DNA from: Lucinisca nassula
Lineage: Eukaryota; Mollusca; Bivalvia; Lucinida; Lucinidae
Length of the DNA: 64,000 nucleotides
Direction: 5' to 3'
NCBI GenBank assembly: GCA_963580285.1
Contig: OY757010.1
Location: 213,498,138-213,562,137 of the forward strand
The notes below the pieces were generated by a model. That model was not told where the DNA came from. It worked only from the letters and a program-made list of their open reading frames with translations, and ran no database searches. Positions 42,388 to 52,412 of this stretch are shown piece by piece; position 1 is the stretch's first letter, and the number at the start of each line of letters is the position of its first letter. Made by a program: the position numbers and the translations under genes.

Positions 42388-42525
42388 ATTATCATATGGC
42401 ATTTTTCATATCATACCCCATATCAGCCCGAGACTTTCATATCAGCCCGAAGGCCGAAGGCCCGAGGGCTGATATGGGTCGAGGGCTGATATGGGGTATG
42501 ATATGAAAAATGCCATATCATAATC
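42388..42525. repeat. Long near-perfect hairpin
   Basis: Arms 42388-42429 and 42483-42525 pair at about 41 of 43 positions (both contain CATATCATACCCCATATCAG or complement); the loop holds a smaller CCGAAGGCCGAAGGCCCG pairing. Directly downstream of the 57-codon minus-strand ORF. Confidence 0.9.
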
Positions 42526-42543
42526 TATTTATCATAAATTTCA

Positions 42544-42717
42544 CTATAAAAAATCAATCTCGCCGACATCGTTCGTCGCTGCATTCACGTTTCCATTGTT
42601 TACTGAATCACTAGAATTTCTTTGCTCGATAATATTATCGAGATCCAAAAGTCTGTCAGCAATCCCCTGCATCGTTCTTTCGCCCATTCTCCTTTTGTTT
42701 TCGCTGCGCCGTGCCAT
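42544..42717 (-). CDS. Hypothetical 57-residue ORF beside a hairpin
   Basis: On the minus strand an ATG at 42717 opens a 57-codon frame ending TAG at 42544. The product is basic at its start (MARRSENKRRMGERTM), has a predicted amphipathic helix (GIADRLLDLDNIIEQ) and ends in a serine/asparagine-rich acidic tail (EIDFL). A run of about 19 A precedes the ATG. The stop lies 20 bases before the hairpin at 42388-42525. I recognise no family. It could be a first exon or a fragment of a mobile-element gene; the segment is missing from unit 2, which suggests it is itself an insertion. Real coding function is uncertain. Confidence 0.3.
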   Translation of the reverse strand: MARRSENKRRMGERTMQGIADRLLDLDNIIEQRNSSDSVNNGNVNAATNDVGEIDFL

Positions 42718-43103
42718 GTTTTTTTTTTTTTTTTTTGCCAAACAGTTCGAACAGACGAAAATATTGCAAATTGCAAATGGCGTCCTGAACAACAAATGCG
42801 AAATGCCGCAAAAGGAAGAACGCCGCGTGGTCCGAATAGGGTGACGTCAGAGGTATGATAAAGGCTTAGGGGTGCGATAAAGGGTTTTGATATGGATTTT
42901 TGGGGTATGATAAAGCCCATGCGATATGGCAGCACGTGCAAGCGTGATACGTGCATTGGTGTCACGTTCGTATCGCATATTCAAAATCTAAGTATTTTAT
43001 ACTAAATGTATGATAAATGATATTTTCTTCCTACTTCTTTTCTCGGACCCAACAATACCGGTATCGGTATTGATGGGTCCGAGTTCTTTTAGAACAATTA
43101 CAG
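42718..43103. other. Unit-1-specific segment, unassigned
   Basis: Contains GGGGTATGATAAAGCCCATG and a degenerate ACGTGCAAGCGTGATACGTG inverted motif, then ATTTATCATACA-like ends. It may be part of the same element as the hairpin and ORF (about 42330-43030). Confidence 0.4.
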
Positions 43104-43594
43104 GGCCTCACTGAGTATACATGCATGAGTGCTCATACTAACGCATTCCAAGAATATATGTTTCAAGCAGAACTAAGAATATCATTGTGTAAACCTCACT
43201 TTTCTGTTTAAAAATGGAGTATATCTTGACTTTATTTTCCACGGATTTATCCACGTGATTCCGCTTGGGGATTATCCCATTTTTTTCCACCTTTTGCATA
43301 ACGCAAACTTGGCGTGTCAAGTTGAGTTACTTTTAGAATTTTATCAAGAACGTGGCTGGGTTTTCGGTCTTACAGTGAGTTTCCATATCGGACGCCGCAG
43401 TCTGGCGCGTCTGGTCTGGACCTTCACTTTGAGCCAGTCTCCTGTTGTGGTATTTCCCGTATAAAATGGATTATTACAGTATCGACTTGCACACTTCTAT
43501 ATTCTGAACAACAAGTAATAAAGAGTTTTTTTTATTATGATTATTATTAAAATGTCATTAGCACATAAAGATGAAATTTCATTTATATTTCTTC
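43104..43594. repeat. Duplicated block X, copy 1
   Basis: CAGGGCCTCACTGAGTATAC to ATTTCTTC, matching 46669-47147 closely; a third, inverted and more diverged copy lies at 57270-57545. It contains a family Z-like palindrome (CATATCGGACGCCGCAGTCT). Confidence 0.8.
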
Positions 43595-43999
43595 CATTAC
43601 GATAACACAACCGTGCGATATAGGGCATATTTCTCATCTCCAAAATGGCTATGTATTAGAGCAGAAGTGAGAAAAAATAATGTATAATCCCGTAAACCAT
43701 AATTTTCTCTATATAAAGCGGGGTATATGGCGTGATCATTTGGGTCCCGTCAAGCGATTTTGGTACTTATCGCCTATGCGAGCAGCGAAGGTTCAGGCGA
43801 GCCTGCGCATCCGCGCAGTCTCGCCAGAACCTTCGCTGCTCGCTCATACAAGCAGTGAATCAAGAGGAACCTTCAGACAGAAAGCCATATCCCTGGCCCC
43901 TCTGAATGGCTGGGCATGCGCAGTTAAAATTTGTCATGACGGAATGCTCGAAGACACAAATTCGCTTGGCGGGGCTCATTTCACAGTGTTGTTCACGTT
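43595..43999 (-). mobile_element. Family B MITE, core deleted, carrying a 5-bp-TSD MITE
   Basis: CATTACGATAACACAACC to TCCAAAATGGCTA, then directly TGTATTAGAGCAG: the left shoulder and half the core are missing. This is the junction between duplication units 1 and 2. Confidence 0.8.
43742..43976 (+). mobile_element. 5-bp-TSD MITE with GC-rich palindrome
   Basis: GGGTCCCGTCAAGC to CGCTTGGCGGGGCT, target duplication CATTT (43737-43741 and 43977-43981). Paralogue of the 38882 copy. Confidence 0.9.
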
Positions 44000-44324
44000 G
44001 TTACTGGCAAAAGAATGCGTACTGTACTAGTTAACCGCTGAGTCGGTTAGCCTGCCCAGGAAAAGTCTAATCATGATAAATGACCCGCTTAACATGACCT
44101 ACATAGTATATACTTGGCCGTAAAACTCTAATTTGTCAGCAGCTAGTCAAACAATCTGCCAATAATTGAATCAATCAATCAATCACTCAAACAAACTGAA
44201 TCCACTTGTGAAAACGTTGTCTTCAGGTGTTACATGTACGAGCCAAGCATTGCGGAGATGAAATGAAAAGCAAACCCAGCAACAACTTGAGCCTTGAAAT
44301 ATTTAACCAACAAAATAGAAGTGA

Positions 44325-44455
44325 AGGCAAAGATCAGGAATCGATGTAATTAACCCGGACCCCCTATCAGAGACACCAAAGGGAAAGAAACATAAAAACA
44401 TGAAATAATTAGACCCTAATGGAAACATCACTGTATAGCGGAAAGCCAAAAGACA
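44325..44455 (-). mobile_element. Family Y, short copy (paralogue of 39467)
   Basis: GAAGTGAAGGCAAAGATCAG to GGAAAGCCAAAAGACA, with a 5-bp TGTAT insertion relative to unit 1. Confidence 0.65.
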
Positions 44456-45043
44456 AATCACGATTTCGATTCTAACACGCTGAAAATCGGCAATAACGTT
44501 GTTGTTTCCTTCAAATTCCCACAATATTTCGCCATTGTTAAAAGAAACCCCCGCAAAAATATTGACTGTAAAATATGCATTTACGCCCGTTTTAGATGCG
44601 AGAAAACGACCGTCAAGGATTCTAAGAGTGACGTCATAACTCGCTAGCTTTAAATGACGTCACTCGTCACGTTGTTCGCCCCGTGAGTTGTCGCATTATC
44701 CATTGCCTATATAGGCGCGCTATGTTTTAAAGCCATGAAAGGCATGGCTATATATGTATCGCATGGACGTGTTATCTTTAAATCCGTGTATAGAGCAACA
44801 CCCAAAGCCCACTTCATATAAAGAGATCTATAAGACAAGGGTCATCAGCAATCTTAGATTTAAATTCTTCAAATGTGTGTATGGAACCCTCATTGACTAT
44901 CCTGTATTGATCGGACGTCATCCGTATTAACACAAAGTCAACCTGTTTAAAAGTAGACCTAAATACCATCTTTGAACGGTTCAAAGGGCCATCTCCCACT
45001 AGAGAACATTGGATGTAGATTTACCCCCAGACCTTCCAATTAT

Positions 45044-45215
45044 GTTTTAAATGTCTCACTGAGGCGGTCCTAAGAAGTACCCACAGTCTATGTCTTGGAG
45101 TAGAAATAAACAAAATAATGTATACGCCCTATCCCTGTAAACCCCACTTTTCTTTATATAAAGTGGGGTTTATATGAGTTGATTTCACGGTCTTGTGAAC
45201 ACGATGTGAAGAAGC
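45044..45215 (-). mobile_element. Truncated family B MITE (paralogue of 40545)
   Basis: TCACTGAGGCGGTCCTAAGA, AACCCCACTTTTCTTTATAT, then GGTCTTGTGAACACGATG. Confidence 0.65.
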
Positions 45216-45368
45216 TATGGCCCATCGACACAAGCACACAACGAAGACTGGTGTAGATCCAAAAAACTTCGGACACTTTGAGGACATGCTGTCCATGTAA
45301 TTCTCCTAAATTTTTCACAAATTTGTTTCACGACCCAGCAAATGGTAAAAAAAGTACAGACAGAATAA

Positions 45369-45662
45369 CTTTAGGAAAACACACCTATACAAATACATTG
45401 TAAACTTTATCGCCGGAAAAACGAAAATTTTAAGATAAAAAAAGGGGTGACAGTTTTCTTATATCTGCTCAAAATATAGAGTGTGGGTACTGGTTAGAAC
45501 CGCCTCATCGAGGCGATGAGGCGGTTCTAACGCATACTCACAATCTATATTTTAGATGGCGGCAGAAACAAGACAAATAAGGTTTACCCCTGTTAACCCT
45601 AGTTTTACTATATAAAAGTGGGGTTCAAGGGGATCAAACTTATATAGGCGTGGTTTTTTATG
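45369..45662 (-). mobile_element. Family A MITE
   Basis: AGGAAAACACACCTATAC to TATAGGCGTGGTTTTTTATG. Core GAACCGCCTCATCGAGGCGA has a short extra GATGAGGCGG, a slippage product at the hairpin tip. Confidence 0.8.
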
Positions 45663-45822
45663 AAACAGTGTAGACCTTGATCAGACTGCTCCATTCTGGG
45701 TCTTCACTGTTTGCTTAGGCCTGTCTCTTCCAATACTCAGGATCATTACAGTAATTCTCTGCGTCATCTGAGAACTGTATCGTATTTACCCTTAATATTC
45801 AAACACCTCAACTCCTTACCAT

Positions 45823-46099
45823 CGGCCCCCGCCCATCGGGGCTTGAAGAAATACATGTGCTGCATGATGCTTCCACGCAGAGCTGAATCCGACCGCACAC
45901 GAGTACTGGTAAACCGCTTAGAGGATCTAAACCGGTGCGAGTCGGTGCTTATAAACCCTATTGGTTTCATTGGGGGACAGGGCTTGAGATATCATTTCAT
46001 CTCAATGTTGGGTAAAAGTCCAACAAATTGGAAGCAACGTCTCCAAAATGACCTTTACAGTGTTGACGGGGGCGCCAAACCTTAACTCAAATTAACAAA
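45823..46099 (+). mobile_element. SINE-E, unit-2-specific
   Basis: Target duplication AACTCCTTACCAT (45810-45822 and 46100-46112). Unit 1 has the empty site AAATCCTAACCATAC near 41940. Head CGGCCCCCGCCCATCGGGGC, tail CCTTAACTCAAATTAACAAA. Confidence 0.93.
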
Positions 46100-46223
46100 A
46101 ACTCCTTACCATACTTGTTCCAAAATTTGATCAAGTACAGTCTTCTATAACTAGTGATGTGTCTAAAATAGCTGGTTGTGTGCCAAACGGTGTTGAGCAA
46201 GCTGTGTTGCGCGTTAAGTGGAG

Positions 46224-46499
46224 CATCACGAAAACACGCCTATATAATTTTGACCCCCTTGAACCCAACTTTTATATAGTAGAACTGGGGTTTACCAGGG
46301 TAAACTTTTTTGCTTATTTCTGCTCTAAAATATAGACAGTGTGTACTCGTTAGAACAGCCTCGATGAGGCGGTTCTAACGAGTACTCACAATCTATATTT
46401 TGAACAGAAATAAGAAACAATATCACAATTTTTCATGTAAAAAAATTTCGATTTTTCGGAGGTCACGTTTACAATGTATTTGTATCGGCGTGTTTTCGT
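46224..46499 (+). mobile_element. Family A MITE, complete
   Basis: CATCACGAAAACACGCC to CGGCGTGTTTTCGT with full hairpin core (GAACAGCCTCGATGAGGCGG). Confidence 0.88.
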
Positions 46500-46668
46500 C
46501 TCAATAAAGCCTCCGTGGTGTATTGGTTACGCTACTCGCGTTGTAAACCAGGGATCACAGGATCGATCCCGGGCTTCTCCAGACTTTCGGATGAATCTTT
46601 AAACCAAGGCCCCGTCTCCGTATGATCTTAGCTGTTGGTGGGAGGTAAAACTCAAACACTCACTCACA
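46500..46668 (+). mobile_element. SINE-A, unit-2-specific
   Basis: GCCTCCGTGGTGTATTGG box A-like, GGATCGATCCCGGG box B-like, 3' end GGTAAAACTCAAACACTCAC. It sits where unit 1 carries the hairpin/ORF segment, so both units were altered at this point. Confidence 0.8.
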
Positions 46669-47147
46669 GGGCCTCACTGAGTATACATGTATGAGTACTC
46701 ATTCCAACGCATTCCAAGAATATATGTTTCAAGCAGAACTAAGAATATCCTTGTGTAAACCTCACTTTTCTGTTTAAAAATGGAGTATATCTTGGCTTTA
46801 TTTTCCACGGATTTATCCACGTGATTCCGCTTGGGGATTATCCCATTTTCTTCCACCTTTTGCAAAACGAAAACTTGGCATGTCAAGTTGAGTTACTTTT
46901 AGAATTTTATCAAGAACGTGGCTGGGTTTTTGGTCTAACAGTGAGGGTCCATATCGGACGCCGCAGTCTGCCGCGTCTGATCTGGTCCTTCACTTTGAGC
47001 CAGTCTCCTGTTTTGGTATTTCCCGTATAAAATGGATTATTACAGTATCGTCTTGCACACTTCTATATTCTGAGCAACTAGTAATAAAGAGTTTTTTTAT
47101 TAAAATGTCATTAGCACATAAAGATGAAATTTCATTTATATTTCTTC
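46669..47147. repeat. Duplicated block X, copy 2
   Basis: Near copy of 43104-43594: CAGGGCCTCACTGAGTATAC, TTGGGGATTATCCCATTTTC, CATATCGGACGCCGCAGTCT, TTTATATTTCTTC. Confidence 0.8.
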
Positions 47148-47427
47148 CATTACGATAACACAACCGTGAGACATAGTGCATATTTCTCATCTCCAAAATG
47201 GCTACTTTTCTGATGAAATTCCCGGATATTTTGCTTATAAATACTGCAAACATAGGTCGTGGGTGCTCGTTAGAACCGCCTCATTGAGGCGGTTCTAACG
47301 GGTACCCACAACCTATGTCTTTGAGCAGAAATAAGAAACATAATGTATACCCCCTTAAACCCCAGTTTTATCTATATAAAGTGGGGTTTAAGGTGGGTCT
47401 TGATTTCACGGACTTGTTCACGTGATG
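47148..47427 (-). mobile_element. Family B MITE, complete, with paralogous empty site
   Basis: CATTACGATAACACAACC to CTTGTTCACGTGATG, 280 bp. Flanks TTTCTTC and GTTATGTG join directly in the inverted paralogue at 57270 (complement of AGAACGAAGAAA), so this copy inserted there without a visible target duplication. Confidence 0.9.
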
Positions 47428-47504
47428 GTTATGTGTGGAAGTGCTGATTGCTTAATATGTGGAGCTCAAATAGTTGCCTATTCAATAGCATGAATAGCCT
47501 ACGG

Positions 47505-47724
47505 GCCTCCGTGGCTGGTGGGTTAGAGCGCTGACACATAATCATTAGGTGTCCCACCGCTGTGGATTCGAGCCTGGCTCCAAGTGAGACGCCAAGTTCT
47601 GCAACGGAAGGTAAGGTGTTTTTTTCTCCGGTTACTCCGATATTCGCCCACCTCTGATTAACTATCGGCTCGACACGAATGAAATAATCTTGAAAGGGCC
47701 GTACAATCAAAACCACTAAAATAA
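47505..47724 (+). mobile_element. SINE-B
   Basis: GGGCCTCCGTGGCTGGTGGG head, GATTCGAGCCTGG box B, 3' end CTTGAAAGGGCCGTACAATC. Target duplication ATGAATAGCC on both sides; empty site in the inverted paralogue near 57205. Confidence 0.88.
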
Positions 47725-47805
47725 AAATGAATAGCCATCGGCACCAATATTACAGTCGGAATTAACTTAGCCTGCAATGTCATTTGTTCAAAATAAGCGT
47801 TGTTT

Positions 47806-48010
47806 GTTTGATTTGAGGTTAAAGTCCCCGTCAACACTGTAAAGGTCATTTTGGAGACGTTGCTTCCAATTTTGTGGGATTTTAAACCGACATTGAGATG
47901 AAATGACTTCTCAAGCCCTGTCGCCCAATGAAACCAATAGGGTTTATACGCATGGGCGGTCCGACTCGTGCACACCGCTTTGCCTGGGCAGACTTAGATC
48001 CTCTAAGCGG
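47806..48010 (-). mobile_element. SINE-E, 5'-truncated
   Basis: TGTTTGATTTGAGGTTAAAG tail side to CTTAGATCCTCTAAGCGG; head missing. Confidence 0.8.
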
Positions 48011-48032
48011 AAAGATAAGCTAAATTAGAATT

Positions 48033-48075
48033 ACATGCCCTTGGCATTTTTTTTTTTTTTTTTTTTTTTTTTTTG
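48033..48075 (+). repeat. Poly-T tract
   Basis: About 40 T in a row apart from the first bases. Confidence 0.95.
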
Positions 48076-48267
48076 GAATTAAATAGCAACGAGTAGCAAA
48101 TTAACATCCAACCACATTTAAAAACACAAGCATCTCATACCAGTTAAAAATGGTTGACGCAACAATGTTTGTACCAACAAAAAATAAAAGCTGATAGCAC
48201 TGGTTGTTGACCAAACGAGCTACCCTCTCGAAATAAAGGAATTACTTACTTATTGTTTCTAAATCAC

Positions 48268-48537
48268 CATGTTAACAATCCCGTGCTATGAACACCCCTC
48301 TTAACCCCAGTTTATACAGAGAAAACTGTGGTTTACGGGGGTATACATTATTTTTTTTATTTTTGCTCCAAGACATAGGTTGTGGGTACTCGTTAGAACC
48401 GCCTCAAATGAGGCGGTTCTAACGAGCACCCAAAACCTATGTATAAAGTATAAGTAAGAAAAATATCACAATTTTCATCAGAAAAGACTGCTTTGCTGGT
48501 ATGAAAGAATGCATTATGTCACACTGTTATCGTAATG
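48268..48537 (+). mobile_element. Family B MITE
   Basis: CATGTTAACAATCCCGTG to TCACACTGTTATCGTAATG with core TACTCGTTAGAACCGCCTCA and partner. Confidence 0.8.
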
Positions 48538-48589
48538 TGTAGGCTGAGAAAATGGTCCGTAACGGCATACTAGATCCTAATACAGTAGC

Positions 48590-48712
48590 GGTTTCTTTAG
48601 GCGGTAAGGCATCTGATGTCATTTCATCTCAGTATCGGGTAAAACGCTCACCAAATCGGGAGCAACATCTCCAAACTGACTTGGTGGTGACTGGGACGTA
48701 ACACCTCAACCC
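48590..48712 (+). mobile_element. SINE-E 3' fragment
   Basis: TCATTTCATCTCAGTATCGG, GGGAGCAACATCTCCAAACT and CACCTCAACCCAAACAAAAA; the 5' half is missing. Confidence 0.7.
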
Positions 48713-48719
48713 AAACAAA

Positions 48720-48985
48720 AACCTCAATTTATATAGTGAAATGTGGGGTTACAGTGGTTAATTATTATTATTATTATTCATAAACATAGCCTGTTTGTAT
48801 GTTTTTAAACATATACTGTTTGTACTCGATAAAACCGCCTCCTTTAGGCAATTCTAATGAGTACCCACAATCTATTTTCAGAGAAGAAATAACGGAAATA
48901 TATTATAAAAATCTGCCTTAAAAAGGCTAGTTTTATAGATTTGAAACTCGCCATTCTAGCACACGGGTGAATTATTGTCATAAAG
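48720..48985 (+). mobile_element. Decayed family A/B MITE
   Basis: TGTGGGGTTACAGTGG, (ATT)n, decayed core CTCGATAAAACCGCCTCC with partner, and an ACACGGGTGAATTATTGTC end. Confidence 0.55.
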
Positions 48986-49090
48986 AGTAAGAATTTATAC
49001 TCCTGTGCCTTGGAACAGAAATAAGAAAATTGATGTATAAACGAAATGAAGACATTCGCACAAAAAGACAAATAAAGACGTGCGCCAGGG

Positions 49091-49362
49091 TTAGCAGGTC
49101 CGTGAAATGAAGACCCCACTAAACCCCACTTTATAAAGATGAAACTGGGGTTTACGGGGGTATATATTATTTTCCTTATTTTTGCTCAAAGACATAGGTT
49201 GTGGGTACTCGTTAGAACCGCATAATTGAGGCGGTTCTAACGAGTACCCACAGCATATGTTTGCAGTATAAATAAGAAAAAATATCACGGATTTTTATAA
49301 GAAAAGTAGCCATTTTAAAGATGTGAAAAATGCACTACGTCGCACGGGTGTTTTATCGTAAT
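49091..49362 (+). mobile_element. Family B MITE
   Basis: AGCAGGTCCGTGAAATG to CGCACGGGTGTTTTATCG, with core TACTCGTTAGAACCGCATAA and partner. Confidence 0.8.
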
Positions 49363-49372
49363 CCAAGCCAGA

Positions 49373-49800
49373 GGACCAATGGTCCTGAGCCTCTCACCTG
49401 AGCGCTGAGAATTTTTGAAGAGCCTTTACCTTATATGGGCATGGCGGCCATATTGGACATGTAACCAAATTCGTATTAAAAAAAATCATTTGTTTGTTCT
49501 TAAAACCTTTCGTATGAAATTTGGTTACAAATGGAGCAGTGGTTTCTGTGTAAAAATAAGTTCTAATTGTCACATCTGAATGACCTTGGGCTAACGTCAG
49601 GGAATGACCTTAGCCTTTAATACTCATGTAGTTTCACTCACTAAATTAACTAACTGCATCTACCAATTTTCAGATGTCAGGATGCAATACTTCTCGGAAA
49701 ATATCCATGTTTTACTTTTTCCAATACGAATTGCTCAATTTAACTTACAATCCGTTGTGACTAGTGGGGTGGATGGGTTAGGGGGCTAGGGTGGAAGTGG
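49373..49800 (+). repeat. Array III-type repeat
   Basis: Boundary AGAGGACCAATGGTCCTGAG / CCTCTCACCTGAGCGC, then GGGCATGGCGGCCATATTGG and AATGACCTTGGGCTAACGTC. It ends in a G-rich stretch (49765-49805). Confidence 0.55.
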
Positions 49801-50079
49801 GGTTTCGGATGGAAAGAATTGGCATAAGAATCCAGTGGTTTCCTTTGACTAATATGTCACTATCTGGACACATTCTGTACATTGAGAGTCAGGTCCTTAG
49901 TGCAACAGAAGGACATGAAGCCGCTAAGTCTTACTAATAATGTGACATTGTGACAGGTGGTTATGGGTCAGTGGCTCCCTTTAACAATACATAGCTGACT
50001 TGCATGCCACTGTCTAGGTACCTTGTGGACATTGAGGGTCTGTCCCTAGTGCACCAGACAGAGATGAACCGGCTCAGCC

Positions 50080-51445
50080 TTAACCCATTATACAACCAGT
50101 GGGCTCCGGGCAGGTCCATTTTGACCCCATCGGTTTATAATGTGGACAATCTTGGTAGAGGACAACTAAAGGAAGCTTCATTCCAAATATCAAAGACTTG
50201 GGCCTTCTGGTTTCAGACGAGTAGGTATTGAAAGATTTCCCCTATGTAAGTCTATGTAAAACCGGTGGGCCCTGGGGCGGGGCCATTCTTGTAACCAGGG
50301 CTATGATTTGAATAATCTTGGTAGAGGTCATCCACATGAAGCTTCAATGAAGAGGATTTTAAAATGTTTTCCATATATGTCTAAGTAAAACCGGTGGGGC
50401 ACGGGGCGGGGCTGACTTTGGCCCTAGTGCTATGATTTGAACATCATAGTAGAGGTCCACCTGTTGAAGCATTATTCCAAATATAAAAGCCCTTCGCCTT
50501 CTGGTTTCATACAAGACGAATTTTAAAGGTTGCCCATATCTAAGTCGAAGAAAAACCACGGGGCAGGGCCATTTTTGACCCAAGGGCTATAATTTGAATA
50601 ATCTTGGTAGAGGTCTGATAGATGCATCTTCACACCAAATATCACAGACCTTGGCCTTGCGGTTTCAGAGAAGAAGATTTTTTGAAGATTTTTCCTATTT
50701 AAAAATAGAAGTGAAGGCAATGATCAGGAATCGACACAATTAATCCACAGCTCCCACCAGAGACATCTAAGGGAAAGAAGCACAAACATGAAACAACTAG
50801 ACCCTAATAGAAACAACAATAGCGGAAAGCCAAAAGGACAGTTACTTTCCCACAAAATGGCCAATTTGTAATACAAAACAAAAAGATAAGCGATACGCAC
50901 ACTCAAAGACAAAAGACAAACCATAACAAAAATAAACCACGACAGAAGACCCACCTTGGAACGGTCAGTGAAACGAATTCCATCGACTTAAATCGATTAC
51001 TTCGCCACAATCCTCGCCCTTATTTCCGTCGCGATTTAGACAAATAATTTGTTCAGTCCGCCCGTAGCCCCCTAACTCATCCGTGCAACATCTCCGTTAA
51101 CACAAAAATCAAACAACCACAGAGATAAAACAACGTTGTTGAGTCGATTGCAAGCAACCACTGAAATGCTGGAGCAAAAGAAGACCAACAGTTAGGCTCC
51201 GATGGGACCGACCAGAGACAGAGCATCAATGTCAATAAGTCAAAGTAAAACCAAAGGGCCCCTGGCGGGGACTTTTTTTGGCAAAAGGGCTATAATTTGA
51301 ACAATCTTGGTAGAGGACCACTAGCTGAAACTATACAGCAAATATCAAAGACCTGGGCCTTGCGGTGTTAGAAGAGAATTTTTTTTAAAGATTTTTACTA
51401 TATAAGTCAATGAAAAAACCAAAGGGGTCCGGAGCGGGGGCTTTT
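50080..51445 (+). repeat. Array II-type ~160-bp units split by family Y
   Basis: Units with GGACAATCTTGGTAGAGG, GACTTGGGCCTTCTGG, CTATGTAAAACCGGTGGGCC and GGGCTATAATTTGAATAATC match the 6-9-kb array. A family Y copy interrupts it at 50704; the array resumes at about 51240. Confidence 0.7.
50704..51232 (-). mobile_element. Family Y, long copy
   Basis: AATAGAAGTGAAGGCAATGA to GACCAGAGACAGAGCATCA, about 530 bp. On the minus strand its constant end reads CATTGCCTTCACTTC. No protein domain found. Confidence 0.75.
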
Positions 51446-51690
51446 TTTCACGTCTCCAAAATAGCTACTTTTCTGGTGAAAACCCGTGATATATTTTTTT
51501 ATTTATACTGCAAACATAGGTTGTGGATGCTCGTTAGAACCGTCTCATTAAGGCGGTTCTAACGAGTACCTACAACCTATGTCTTGGAGCAAAAATACGA
51601 AAAATAGTGTATACCCCCGTAAACCCCAATTTTCTCTATATGAAGTGGGGTTTAAAGGGGTGTTCATTTCACGGACTTTTTCTCGTAATA
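51446..51690 (-). mobile_element. Family B MITE, left end lost
   Basis: TTCACGTCTCCAAAATAGC to CGGACTTTTTCTCGTAATA with intact core GATGCTCGTTAGAACCGTC. Confidence 0.8.
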
Positions 51691-51879
51691 GGTAAAGTAA
51701 AAACAGGTGATACAGAACTAAAATTTATTTTAAAAAATATCAGGCACCCAACCTAAGTAAAAATAAACAAAATTTGAACATTTATCAAAAATACACATGA
51801 TTTTAAAGGACAGAAATAAATCTTAATCACTTATTAAGCAAATAAGACAGGAGAAACAACCCGACTAGTAGTGCTACAG

Positions 51880-52412
51880 AATAGAAATGAAGGCAATGAT
51901 CAGGAATCAGTACAATTAACCCACAGCTCCCATCAGAGACACCAAATGGAAAGAAACACAAACATGAAATAACTAGACCCTAATGAAACATCAATAGAGG
52001 AAAGCCAAAAAGACAGTAACTTCCCACAAAATGGCCAACTGGCTATCCAAAACAAAATAATATAAGCGAGACACACACTCAAAGACACGCCATAACAAAA
52101 CTTAATCTTGACAGAAGAACCGCCTTTGAACGGTCAGTGAAACGAATTACACTGTGGGGCTTAAATCGATTTTACGCAGCTATAATCCTCGCCCTTACTT
52201 CCGTCGCGATTTAGACAAATATTTTGTTCAGACCGCATAATGGCCTCCTAACTCATGACTGCAACATCTCCGAGAACACAAAATTCAAACAACTACAGAG
52301 ATGAAACAACAGCCAGGACTCGACAGCAAGAAACCACTGAAATGTTGGAGCAAAATAAGCCACCAGTTAGACTCCGATGGACCCGACCAGAGACAGAGCA
52401 TCAGGCACCAAC
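51880..52412 (-). mobile_element. Family Y, long copy
   Basis: AATAGAAATGAAGGCAATGA to GAGACAGAGCATCAGGCACC; same length class as the 50704 copy and co-linear with it. Confidence 0.75.

Larger units (their letters stand above)
38613..43594. repeat. Tandem segmental duplication, unit 1
   Basis: From 38613 to 43594 the sequence matches 43595-47147 in order. The order is family B + 5-bp MITE, family Y fragment, pogo-like fragment, truncated family B, family A, a family Z-like palindrome, family A, then a ~480-bp block. Unit 1 alone has a SINE-E (39985), the TTAA MITE (41382) and the 42.3-43.1-kb segment with the hairpin and ORF. Confidence 0.85.
43595..47147. repeat. Tandem segmental duplication, unit 2
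   Basis: Parallel to unit 1. Unit 2 alone has a SINE-E (45823) and a SINE-A (46500). Both units begin in a family B MITE, and another family B copy starts at 47148, so the repeat boundaries coincide with family B copies. Confidence 0.85.

Noticed and set aside
43680..44030. 116-codon ORF, nearly repeated at 38820-39140 and partly at 30797
   Set aside because: It reads through the 5-bp-TSD MITE; similarity between copies follows the MITE, not a protein.
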